DNA of 64,000 nucleotides from Sepioteuthis lessoniana (Eukaryota; Mollusca; Cephalopoda; Myopsida; Loliginidae): positions 108,995,256-109,059,255 of the forward strand of contig OY757917.1 in the NCBI GenBank assembly GCA_963585895.1. The letters run 5' to 3'. Below are positions 31,691 through 43,329 of this stretch, in pieces (positions within the stretch are counted from its first letter, which is position 1; every line of letters starts with the position of its first letter). The translations under genes were made by a program, and so were the position numbers. The notes under the pieces were generated by a model. It made no database searches and was not told the origin of the DNA. It saw nothing but the letters and a program-made list of their open reading frames with translations.

Positions 31691-33850
31691 GACCCCCTTA
31701 AAAAACAAAGTATGTATATCTAAATATACAGCAAATGCAATTATTTTATCTCTAGGCGTAAATATTTGCCGTTAAAATTTATCAGTTAATCAATCAAGCT
31801 TTTTACCAGATAAGGGTTAAGCTTAGTAAATATTTTTGTTTAATACTTGATTAATAAGGTAAAATCATAAAAATGTCAGATGTTTGATTTATCACAGTTC
31901 ATTGATGTTCTGTTTGAAAGGAAATAAATACAATTCATTAAAATATTTAATTTGAATTTGATTATTCAATGATTTTCTTAGACTCGTGAGACCTTAATAA
32001 TTAATTTCATGATGCCATATAATTAATAAGCAATGAGGCGATATTGCTTCAGGTAGTATTTCAAAATTAACGAATTTTATTATTTCTTGGTTTAATCACT
32101 TTAATTGAGGATAATTGAATAGAAATGGTTTGAAAGAAGGATGATTAAATAATCCTTGTAAAACCATTAACATTCTCATAGAATAGATATATGTAAAAAT
32201 CTGTCCCGCTAAACTATTGGCACTTTTATAAATGCAATATAAAACTGACAAAAGAGAGAAAAAATATTGGTCATTTTTTATGGGAACTTCTTTTATCATT
32301 CATTGAAAATTCGCAATATTTTAGTTATAAAAGATTGATACAATTCTAAAAAAGGCTTCCTGATTTTTCCATTTGCAACTGAGTTTTTCTGCCATCAGAC
32401 CATTTAAAACTAAATAAAAGGCGCGTTCATCATGGTTGTTATTGCACACAATGTGCGTGCGCAAACAGTGAGCTATGACTCACTGTTAAAAAAAAAAAAA
32501 AAACAATAAAAAATTGGGAGGCCCTTAAGTAATTCACCCCAATTCGAAGCACTTAATTTTTGGTTTTTATCAAATATTTGCTTTTCGTGGATTTCTCATT
32601 CCTATTTTCTTCTTAAAAAAAACAACAAAAAGATTAGTTTCATTGCTTTTTAAAAGCCATTTTAAAGGAGAATAGATTCCATTTCCCCCTCGAAATGATG
32701 CAGGGATAGGATAATAGTACTGACAAGAAAAATAACCAAAATAGAAAAAAGTAAATAATTCAGAAATTTGAAGATAAAATTCTAAAGATGAATATATATA
32801 AATACAAACAATGAAAACAAATTTAATGGAATTCAAAGAAAAAAAATAAAACGAAAAAAAAAAAACCCCAAAAAAAACAGGGTTATTAAAGGGGGAAAAC
32901 ACATTTTAAAATTTCAGATTCTATATGCAATACAGAAACTAGTAATCCTCTATCTATTCTATCACTGTGTGTGAAGGTATATATGTTTGTGTACATCAAG
33001 CTTTTAATCTATCTATCTATGGATATGTTTATATAGTATTTTATCTATGTCTGTGTTTACCCCATTTATACCATGTTTAATCTCTCTCTCTCTCTCTCTC
33101 TCTTTCTGAGAGTGTCTATACAAAATTTAACCTGTCTATCTATCTATCTGTCTCTGTCACTGTTCCCATCTATGTCCGTCAACATACGTATAGACATGAT
33201 TATTGAATGAGTTGTGTTATCATACAATTGCTACATTTCTCCGTCTTAATTTTTCATAATATGCAAGACAGACAAGTCACGAATCTTTAACCACAAATGT
33301 TTGAATATCATCTTTGTCTTTGACATGCAGACTGAAAAATCGTTACCCAAATACCATATATTAGATCAATAGCAGAAAACAGTAATATTAGATTTAAACA
33401 GAGGTACTGATATACTAAGGAATGATGTGTTTAGTTTTAGGGAGAAACTATGTAATTGGTTCAAAAAATTTCGCGTTGTGTAAACGAAAGAAATCCCAGG
33501 ATACTAGCTATATTTAAGTGCACATGAAGTACAAATTAAAAAGCATAATCTTATGTGTTGTTAAATTAAACACATAATAATGAACTACTGTAATCAAAAT
33601 GTTCGTTCCGTATGCACTAACATTATATATTTTTATATCTAAAGCACACAGGCACACACAAACTCATACACGAATAGACATATCTTTACACACATGTATC
33701 TCTCTCTCTCTCTCTCTCTCTCCCTCTATATATATATATATAGGGCATGCATATGTGTTGTGTATGTATATAATAAATAAATTGGCGATGATATTGGCCA
33801 GTGTACTATATACATGTGTATATATACTTGTATATGTAAATAGATTATAT
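31691..33850. other. No gene seen, intronic
   Basis: AT-rich; stem-loop with A tract at 32464-32505; simple repeats (TCTA)n and (TC)n at 33000-33180 and 33700-33742. Confidence 0.5.
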
Positions 33851-33852
33851 AT

Positions 33853-34313
33853 CATCATCATGTCATGCCGCTAGCACGGATATCCCTCACTCTCTCTCGC
33901 CACTTTTCCCTATCGTTCATCGCCTCTGGCAGGTCTTCAGGGCTACATCCCGTATCCTTACATAGCTGCTAAATGTATGTTCGTGCTGGTCCTCCTGCTT
34001 TTGCTCGGCTATATGTGAGGGTCCATAGGAGTTGATCACTTATGAGCTCGTCCATGCTTCTCCAGCAGTGTCCTGCATGTCTGGTTCATCTAGCTTGTAT
34101 AGTTTTCGTGATGGAGGCAGGTGGCCATATAGTTGGTGCCTTGTGAGGTGTTGCCTTCAGGACTTGTTCAATATTGCTGGCAACATTCTTGTGTAATTGC
34201 CGTCTAGCTTTTTTCTCCAGACGTTTAGTTAGCGTCCATGTAGTGCATCCATACAACAGTATCGATACGACCGCTGCCTGGAAGAAACTACGTTTTATTT
34301 TATCGGTTTGGTT
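33853..34313 (-). mobile_element. LINE 3' end, 5'-truncated
   Basis: Minus-strand copy running from NQTDKIKRSFFQAAVVSILL through LYGCTTWTLTKRLEKKARRQ to the 3' end near the ATCATCATCATG at 33851-33862. It is truncated 5' at about 34313, where a (CA)n(TA)n array begins. Frame breaks follow the TKRLEKK segment. Confidence 0.88.
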
Positions 34314-34317
34314 ACAC

Positions 34318-34336
34318 ACACATACATATATATATA

Positions 34337-34388
<52 letters not shown>

Positions 34389-34398
34389 GTGTGTTTGT
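34318..34398 (+). repeat. (CA)n(TA)n microsatellite at a LINE 5' truncation point
   Basis: Begins where the LINE at 33853-34313 stops. Confidence 0.95.
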
Positions 34399-34790
34399 GT
34401 ATGTGTATTTTTGTATGATTATGCATGTCTGAAAGTAAAGCCGTTCAACTGTTTACGGTTTGATATCTGGCATAATATCTTAGTGAGATGAACATGGTAT
34501 TTATGATGTTCACATCTGACATGTCTCATATGAATGACATTCATGTACATTGCGAAGATAAATTATCAGTGTACCTTGAATAACAGGAAAGGTGTTTGCG
34601 AAATTGAATAAAATACCAATCTAAAAATTTATAAATTGTATTTCTGTTATTCAAGACATTTTTGTAGAAAAACAAATGTTACCAAAACTTTTTTTAAGAA
34701 AATATAATATTAGTCAGAGCATAAAGATTTCAAGAGAGTTAAGATCATGCATGAAGTTTCGCTGTTTTCAAATCCCTAATTTAAATGGAT

Positions 34791-34924
34791 ATCATCAGCA
34801 TCATGTCGTGCCGCTAGAACGGATATCCCTGACTCTCTCTCCCCACTTCTCCCTATCATTCATCCCCTCTGGCAGGTCTTCAGGGCTACATCCCGTATCC
34901 CCACATATCTGCTGTAGGTATGTT
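34791..34924 (-). mobile_element. LINE 3'-terminal fragment
   Basis: About 130 bases of the same LINE, from the CATCATG tail through the sequence encoding the last residues (DLPE.MNDRE..RERVRDI region). It breaks off at TATGTTC where the shared flank begins, so the two LINE copies lie in the same orientation with the flank between them. Confidence 0.8.
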
Positions 34925-35025
34925 CATCATATAATAATTTGAGAATAAAAATAAAAATACGTGGGAACAATATTTCACTGCCCACACAGCAATTACACCA
35001 TTTTCTAATTCTTTACTTCATAGCT
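34923..35025 (-). repeat. Non-LINE 3' flank shared with 14605-14715
   Basis: About 100 bases next to the LINE 3' end are nearly identical to 14605-14715, which sits at the same side of another LINE copy. The shared block starts at GTTCATCATATAATAATTTG and ends TTACTTCATAGCTTCAT. Only a few single-base differences are visible. Confidence 0.9.
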
Positions 35026-35648
35026 TCATGTCGTGCCGCCAGCACGGATATCCCTGACCCCTCTCTCACCACTTCTCCCTATCGTTCATCGCTTCTGGTA
35101 GGTCTTCAGGGCCACATCCCGTATCCTTACATAGCTGCTGAATGCATGTTCGAGCTGGTCGTCCCGCTTTTGCTCGGCCATATGTGGGGGTCAATAGGAG
35201 TACATCACTTACGAGCTCGTCCGTACTTCTCCTGCAGTGTATTGCATGTCTGGTTTGCCTAATTTGGATAGTTTTTTAGTTTTTGTGATGGGAGGTTGGT
35301 GGCCGTATAGTTGGTGCCTTGTGGGTTGTTTCCTCCAGGACTTGTTCAAAATTGCTCGCAGCATTCTTGTGTAATTGCCGTCTAGATTTTTCTCCAGCCG
35401 TTTTGTTAGCGTCCCAGCAGTGCATCCATATAGCAGTATCGACACGACTGCTGCTTGGAAGAAACTGCGTAGGTGACATTTCCACACTGGACGGAACCTC
35501 TGTTAAACTGGCAGACAAGTTAACCTACCTAGGAAGCAGGGTCTCATCAACTGAAAAAGACATCGACACGTGGCTAACGAGGTGTGGACAGCTATCGATA
35601 AGTTATCGACATATGGAAGTCAGACCTGACCGATAAAATGAGACGCAG
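35026..35648 (-). mobile_element. LINE 3' end with inverted 5' segment (twin-priming structure)
   Basis: The minus-strand part (35026-35468) encodes FFQAAVVSILLYGCTAGTLT through DGNYTRMLRAILNKSW to the element's 3' end. It is joined head to head with a plus-strand part (35470-35648) encoding the segment just upstream (GDISTLDGTSVKLADKLTYL to MRRS). The two parts meet in element coordinates at the same short motif, CGCAG. That is the arrangement expected of twin-primed reverse transcription, not of two random fragments. Confidence 0.85.
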
Positions 35649-36023
35649 TAAATGGATATATATTTCTATAATTAAAAGTTCTGCTTGTGACTATGTCGCT
35701 ATGTAATGGGCAAAAAACATTATGTAGCTTATGCCAGTTTGCATGCAAAATGAAACTATCAGTATTGTAATAACAATATTAATAGATCAATATAAACCAA
35801 TACAACATCGTTAAATTTCAGATAATTTCATGATGTTGAAATGAAATGAAAACTTGAAAGAAAAGAATGTTGATTTTCACTCGAAAGAAATAAACCAAAC
35901 GTTGTTGAGTAGCTACTGAATAGGTCTGTACAACTGGAGAAATATTTTTTCTACGTTTATCAATAAGAATGTGTTTGGCTCGAACTTTGAAAAAATATTT
36001 GTTGATTTATGTCTTCTTCTAAT

Positions 36024-36480
36024 TGTGTAACATATTGACCCTCGGCCGAGCCGTCAAATAAGAGATACACCTGTGTAAAAAACTGGTGCCTCCGGTCGAA
36101 GATATCAGGGTATAACCTTGACTCTGGACGTGTTGAATTGGGTGCAGATGTGACGCCCACAAGAAGCATATGTGAGTCAGACAATTATATAACCCGGTGC
36201 CACAGACAGATTCATTTAGTTGGAGATAAGACGCTGTAGTGAGAACCAGCTCTCAGAGAGGGCAGGGCCCTCAGGACCCCCGATTGAGCAGCCCAGCAGA
36301 ACGAGAAACCAGCGCTGCAAAAGACAGAGGAATTTGAGATCAGTCTGTTGCAGTCTGTTCGGTCACCAACTCATCTTTACACACAACTCTTTCGCACCCT
36401 TTTGAATAAAGTGTGAGAGGTATATTTTTCTAAAGAAGTGTTTTCGCTCGTCATTATTGTTGATTTTATTTCCGCATGTA
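36024..36480 (+). mobile_element. Solo LTR fossil, plus orientation
   Basis: A GC-richer block of about 455 bases. It starts near TGTGTAACATATTGACCCTC and ends near TTATTTCCGCA, with AATAAAGTGTGAG (polyadenylation signal) in its last quarter. The same sequence, inverted, occurs at 40651-41063 and partly at 3756-4070. No adjoining internal retroelement region is visible, so it looks like a lone LTR. Family not determined; boundaries are good to perhaps 10 bases. Confidence 0.7.
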
Positions 36481-37215
36481 AATGTGTATGGTTGTATATG
36501 TATCATGGTTGTGACTATGTAACAATTGGTTAAAAATGAATCTTTAACAATCTAAGAGGGAACATAATTTTTCGAATTATTTTGGGTTTTGATCGCTCAA
36601 TCTTTTCGCGGCAATTCAAATATTCTAGTCTGCAAATCATCAAAGAAAGTTTACAATGAGCGTGAAAGCGACAATTGGTCCATAAATTGCAAAAATATAA
36701 ATTAAAGTCACAATTCGAGCTAATTTTTTGCACAAAAATCAACATTATTTTTATCTTGGAAATCAGCTGATTACTAACCTAGCAATACTAACCTGGAGAG
36801 CATACGATGAAATACGAAATTTTATATGAGCTCCAGCGTTGATTTAGATGAGGGCTTTGGGAAATATTCTTTTCATAACGGGTTTTTCATATTACTCATT
36901 CTTGTATATAATTATATTTGTTATTAATAAAATGGCTCCTTTCATAATGGAAGCAGTGAACCCTTGAAAAGTATTTATACTCAACTGAAATAAGTATCTT
37001 TGACCCCACCCACAATTTTACCGCAACAGCCAGTATCCTTTACCCACTCCATGAGTGCCGTGCACGAAACCCAGAGTTAGCGAAATGTAACTTACGGTCC
37101 GTTTTTGTAAGAAGGTTGCCTAACCAGCTTTGCAATTTTGGGCAGAGAGCAAGCCATTCCCTAAAACAGGTCATTATTCTCAGCTTATTGTTGAGGGGAG
37201 CGGCTTACTTACAGT

Positions 37216-37249
<34 letters not shown>

Positions 37250-37764
37250 AGAGGTGGAAAGGAGAGAGGGTGTGTTAATGGAGATCGACTGCAACAGTTA
37301 AATATAAATGTGTATGTGGAGGGCGTACCGTTGAGTTTTCTGAAGCATACAAATTATTTCTTCATAGAAAATCCAAGAAATTCCCTTCCATAAAAATCGA
37401 AAGCAAAGGTGACCTTTTTCTCTAAGAGGTGGAAACTGTTATGCTCATTAATGACCTCTTTTATTTCTTCCCTTGCAGACCTCTTTTCTTTAACGTAACA
37501 TTTAGCTAATATTTTCAAATAGAAATAAATAAATAAATCTAAGTCTTTTGTAGTCAAGACTCTTTCACTCGTGAAAAAGGGAAAAAAAATCTTATACTGT
37601 ACACCAATCCATTTGCATCAATAATGCTGCCGGGTTTTAATGACCGATTTTCATACAATAATCGTAAATGACTATCAAGTATAGATATATGTGTATACTG
37701 TATACACAAGTAATATCATGCTTGCGATAACACAGATATATCTTATTATTATGAATAACCTTTC

Positions 37765-37809
<45 letters not shown>

Positions 37810-37844
37810 TGCTTAGGAAACACATTTAGCGTAATACTTATAGT

Positions 37845-38050
37845 CGTAGTAAATTGAATCGGTGACCCGAGATTATATCCTGGAAAATGCTGATTTTGTT
37901 TCCCTTTATCCTGATTCACTAGGAAAATACATTCATCCATCTATTCTCACAATAGCTATGGGCAATTTTTAAATGAGAGTGGCTTCTTTAGCCTTCGTAA
38001 TCAGTGCAGAGGAGGAAAAATTTAAATTCAAACCAACTGTACTCAACTAA
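37845..38050 (+). mobile_element. SINE C (tRNA-derived), diverged
   Basis: Plus strand: AATTGAATCGGTGACCCGAG, ATTATATCCTGGAAAATGCT, CTAGGAAAATACATTCATCC, ending ATTCAAACCAACTG. Intronic. Confidence 0.6.
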
Positions 38051-38071
38051 AAAATCATGACGTACGTCTTT

Positions 38072-38072
<1 letters not shown>

Positions 38073-38135
<63 letters not shown>
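38073..38135 (+). repeat. (TA)n microsatellite
   Basis: About 30 uninterrupted TA units, intronic. Confidence 0.97.
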
Positions 38136-38136
<1 letters not shown>

Positions 38137-38469
38137 AAGTATCATGTAATAAGGATCTTAAGTAAACGAAAACTAAAGATAAATATAAATAGAATATTAG
38201 CCCACAAACTTTGAATGTAGATAAATGACTATTTCTGCTAGGAATTTTACGTAATATATTTTATGATATATCCATAAATACAAATTCACTAATTGATATA
38301 ACCTCACGGAATATTTATCGATGCCAAAGCAATATTTACATATATTGCATACAGTTAAATGATATAAGATTTGCCAGGTAATACGAATTATTCAAATTGA
38401 TGCCAGTAATTTTTTAAAATTGTTTCAACTTTAGAAAATGGCTACGTATTTCTACTTGACAAATAGATT

Positions 38470-38715
38470 GGGTATTAACCGGTATTATCAATCCGGGTGC
38501 AAGTAGACCAGGGAATAATGTCAATAAAGGGTTATTCCTGAATTCCCAAAGCCCTTTACCTGGAACCGTATTATCAGGTGGTTTAGTGGCCAGGAGGAAC
38601 CATATATACTCCGTTTTATTTACATTGAGGCTACTGCTTACTGTTGCTTTTTCTAGGCAGTGCAGAAGACAGTCTGTACGGTTTGTTGTATTATCAAGAA
38701 ATTCAAGTTATATTT
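38470..38715 (-). mobile_element. LINE reverse transcriptase fragment
   Basis: Minus strand encodes LEFLDNTTNRTDCLLHCLEK then ATVSSSLNVNKTEYIWF, matching the segment after the catalytic box (HSLE...LHVNADKTEYM) of the main LINE or a close relative. Confidence 0.55.
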
Positions 38716-39499
38716 AAATGAGCAACTTTTTTCTTTTATTAGAGCTATGGATGTTCATAGTACTTAATCTAGGCTGAATACAAACAAAATTGGTGCTCTT
38801 GTTTTTTCTAAAACATTATCCCAGTTTCGGATGAAATACGTTTGTACCATAACTGAACCAAATTGAACGTTATAATATTACACACTAAATGTACGGTTGT
38901 AGCACCACGTGCTCGAACGTGATAATGGCTATGTCGCTACATCTTAAGTAGTTGTAGGACCCTGTTGTAACCTCACCGAGGGAAAAGTTGACGAACACAC
39001 GAATGTTTATTCGCTACTACACCTTTTAAGCAATCACCAGGAGAAAAAAAAGAGTATGAAAGCTGACTCGACTGCATTAGCTAGACAAAAAGAACAACGT
39101 GTCATGAGGAGAAAGAGAGATCGGACGCAGACCTTGAATTTCCTTTCTGTATTTTATTGCAGTTCTAACATGCTAATCCACTGGTTTCGTCTTCACAACT
39201 TCAAGTCTGGTGTGAGACCAATTTTCGGAGCTCACCATAAAATGGGGGCCATAATTTTCGTCCCTTTTTTCATATTTGTGGCTGGTGCTGAAATTGTCTT
39301 TACCTCATTGCATCCAGCTAACTTTTAAACCAAACTAGCCTCTCATTCGCTTTATGACTTGGACCTTCCATCTCACGTTACACATTTGAGAAGATGGATT
39401 GCTAGGGCAGTTAGAGTGAAACCAAAGTATTTTTTTGCGACCCTAACGTCACCGTTGTCTGGGAAGGGAAAGATGCTATCTTCCATTTATCGAGTAAGA

Positions 39500-40375
39500 T
39501 TGATAGAGACTGCTGCATAATCAGAGAAGTATATCGTTAAATTTTCTTGTCTTCCAAATTTCTGTGGGTATTTCGTGGAAACCTGCAGCTTTTCTGTATG
39601 TAATTATTGTAGTTATTTCTTGTAAACTGCCCGACTTTGATATCCAACTGGCCACAATAATTTTCGTAGGTTTTTCAGTTATTTTAGGGGATTTTAAGAG
39701 TAGATTTTTGAAATATAATTTCAAGTTCTCTAGTTTTTTTCTTCTTGGCTGGCAACTTTTAGTTTTTCTATCGAGGTGCTCATCTTCCCCCTCATTTCAT
39801 TTACTGTCTGCAGTTCTACTTGAGATTATCTATCTTTTTTCCGATTATAAATGTATTCTAATGTTTCTTTTTTGTATGTGTTGGTTAGTTCTCTCAGGGT
39901 TTTCATAAGTTTCTTCGTGTGAACATTTCTTGCGTTTCCTGTATTAAGAAAATATTTGTTTTTCCTAACTACTTGTGACCCCAATGATCCTTTACATTTG
40001 CTGCTTTGTTTTGTCGGTTAGCACTCTTCAGCTGCTTCCAAATGGACGCTAAGAACTTTTTTTTTTTAATTCATCATTCGGTGCATTTTTTTCGAAGGTT
40101 TCGTGAAAAGTATCAACTTTGTTTTTTATAGTTATCTATTGCTTTGGTAAATGAGGACCACTTTTAGCGTGTGGTTTTAAAAATCTGGTTCTTATTTCTG
40201 CTTAAACTCAGGATTATGTTTGCCAAGATGATTCTGAGATTGTAAGATACTCCTTCAAAAGAGAAGTATACCTCACAATTCAAAGTGCTATTTATCTTCT
40301 TCTTTCTCATGAGGATATAATCTGGCAGTGATTTAGCTTTATTTGAGGCGGTATAGGTCAATAGTCTTCCAGCTC
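39500..40375 (-). mobile_element. LINE fragment, endonuclease end and linker to reverse transcriptase
   Basis: The minus strand carries SLPDYILMRKKKINSTLNCE and later LANIILSLSRNK, which resembles the C-terminal part of an RTE-type apurinic-like endonuclease. Further on it reads LYFKNLLLKSPKITEKPTKI and YRKAAGFHEIPTEIWKTRKF, matching the conserved start of the reverse transcriptase. This is the 5' half that the other fragments lack, with many frame breaks in between. Confidence 0.7.
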
Positions 40376-40650
40376 TCTTTTCTTGTGTTTTTTTTTTACC
40401 ATTTACTATTTAGGCGTTAAAGACTTTTCGCGAAAGAAAATCTACTTGATATTTGCAATTTGTGTTTGGAAGATTGTGTCATTAGAAATTACTATTATTT
40501 TCGTTAACTATCTAAACATTCATAGCTCCACCTTTTATTTGAACATTGTGGTTGGATATGTTTCTTGTGAAAGAATGTAGTATCCTATTCATCATTTTTA
40601 TTTGTAGGATGGTGTTGTATTGCCACAATACAACTGCACGTATAAAAATA

Positions 40651-41063
40651 TTACGCGGGAACATAATCAACTGATAATGACGACTTCAATAACGAACGAA
40701 TACACTTCTTTATAAAAATATATATCCCTCACACTTTATTTTCGAAAGGGTGAAGTTTGTTGTGTGTGAGAAATGAGTGGAGACAAGAACGGACTGCTAT
40801 ATTAACGACCATAGCAGCACTTCTTTCGCATCTTGGCTTGGGTTCCTCAACCGGGGGTCACTAAGGGCCCAAAGCCCTCTGTCTGTAGCTGGTTCTCAAT
40901 TCGGCATCCTATCTCCAACTGACTCGAACCGCCGAGCACCTAGTTATATTATTTTCTATCGCCCACCTGCTTCCGCTGTTCTTCCGCTTATTTACACAGG
41001 TGCAACTCTTGATTGACGGCCCGGTCGAGGGTCAATATAAAACAATGGGACCGTTCCACAAGA
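40651..41063 (-). mobile_element. Solo LTR fossil, minus orientation
   Basis: Reverse complement of the same LTR family as 36024-36480, sharing the ATTGACCCTCG...GCCGTCAA block, the GTTGGAGATA block and the AATAAAGTGTGAGGGATAT block. No internal region is attached. Together with 36024-36480 it forms an inverted pair about 4.2 kb apart inside the phosphatase intron. Confidence 0.7.
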
Positions 41064-43169
41064 CGTTTTGCTATGGTTTCTATTTAATGTAGCACATATA
41101 ATTCTTGATTGGGTTCTCTAATTACCATTTAGTCAGTTAAGGCGCGAGAACTGATGCCTTCTTACACCTATGACGTCATTGACAAAGGTTTTCCAGGGAG
41201 GAACCGAGGAAAAATGTCCACCTAACACTGGCATCATGTATTTTTATTTATTGTTCTTTATCATAATATCTATTCATGCACACATTTAATTTCTATATTG
41301 TACTCGAATGCTGATACTGTAAGTTCGAGCAGCTTGTTTATTCTGTTTTAAGTTCTGACATTAAAAGAAATCATGTATATCTAAACAAAAATTACCAAGG
41401 ACAAAAAACAACAAATGGGCAAGAGTGAAATGAAATATTGATAATGTTTAAGCCAACGTTTGTTTTCATAATTTGAAAACGCGTAGATCCAATAAACCAG
41501 CTTGTCTGGTTAAACGTTATATGAAACTAAAGTCATTATATCATTATTATTATTTATTAGACGCATTTTGAAATTACTATATAGATATAGTAAAATAAAG
41601 TTTCAGAAGAAGGCCATAATCAGGTCTCCAAAAGTTATTTATTAGTTTGAGTTTTACGGTGTAGTTTCAACACCTGCGTTTTACTTGCCAATAAAAAGGA
41701 TCTATAGTAATAAAAATATTTTTGAGAAAAGTTCGCGTGACTATGCTGCCTTTATAAATAGCATAAATGGAATTCCGAATAACGGATTCATTTCGCTTTC
41801 GGATATTTCTTGAATTTCCTGGCGTTACTACATTTTCCTTTCTTTGATATCTTCCGGTTACTGGATTTTCCCGCCTTTTCACTACCTACATTCGTGAGAG
41901 CAGCGTGTTGTAGAGCCGCGCTATTGCAACACGACAGAATCCCTGTCAGGTGATATTGATTTTAGTTATTCAATCTATCAATTAAGTTAGGTGAATTTAA
42001 AACTTTTATGAAGAAATCCATTACGAGGAAGGTCTTACATTTTTGTGCTTTTGAGTCAAGATAAATTAGAATGTACACGTACTAGACTTTCCGTTGGATT
42101 CGTGATACTGACATTCACATATCCGTGTCTTCATTTAGCTGAATATGAGCATAGACTCACACAAACGTGTGTGTTTGTTTGAGTCTATGTTCATATGAAC
42201 AAACATACACATATACACATGCAGGTACATACACACCCAAATGTACGGGTCAATAGAGGGAACGAATAAAGTGACACACATTGATCTATATATGGAAGCA
42301 TAAATACAAATGCAACAATAGTTCTTTAAATATTGAGGTTTTCTACAAAATGTTTAGCAGAAATGAAACCGAAAATATCGTGAGAATACTATTTCTTGGA
42401 GGCGTGCACAGAGTCGGAAACCGAATGGTTCAAACGAGTGAAAATCATAAATAAAACAATCTGCGTTTCATTTGGTGTTGATACTAATGGAAAAAGTTAA
42501 GATGCAACTTTCCTTTCCCTAACTACGAACAGAGAATTGGGATGATTAGGACCATTTGCTGTGGTTAGACTATCAGTAAAGTACGAGAAAATGTTATTAA
42601 TGGAAAAACGAATTGTTCCTTGATTAAAGATTGAACATTTTTCACATCTTTCCTGTGTCGGGGAGTAAGGGATAAAATAACAATTTTCATGTATTTAAAA
42701 TTGTAGTTGAATTGAGTAGGGATGTTGTATTTGAATACATTTTGCTTTGTAGATAGACATTATGATTGATGAAAATGAGTATACTCAGAGCAAGAGATAT
42801 ATCCGCGTATAAAGGAGAAGTTCAAAGGTAAAATTAAAAAAAATAAAAATAACTCATTACAATTTCAAGATGTTCTCAACAAAATCTAACAAATATGATA
42901 TATAATTCGGACTCAATATAATGCAGGTAGATTAACAACAAAGAAAATGATTATACAGCATTTATCTTTTTAAATACCTTTTGTAAGAAACATACTGACA
43001 TTAGTGGGATTGAAAAACAGGTGATTTGTGTATAGGGTTGCATTTATATAAAGCACACACATTTCTCATTTGGATTGTTTCAATCACTTTCACTTATTAT
43101 ATCTCATTCTTTTATAGATAGATAGATAAGAAGTGTATGAGAGTGGAGTAAGAGGGAGAATGTGTATAT
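41064..43169. other. No gene seen, intronic
   Basis: Unique-looking AT-rich sequence. Frames such as minus 41667-41882 lack family resemblance. Confidence 0.5.
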
Positions 43170-43292
43170 GAACTAATAAGTGTATAAGAAATGGGATATA
43201 AATACATATTCACACAGATATATGCATGTGTACATTGTTCGTATATATCTAGTGTACACATTTATAGATATACATATTGTTATATGTACACT

Positions 43293-43329
<37 letters not shown>

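Noticed and set aside
39056-39328. 90-codon plus frame starting MKADSTALAR
   Set aside because: No recognised domain. The surrounding block (38890-39350) looks repeat-like, with TGTAGC..GCTACA termini nearby, but I could not find a clear second copy.
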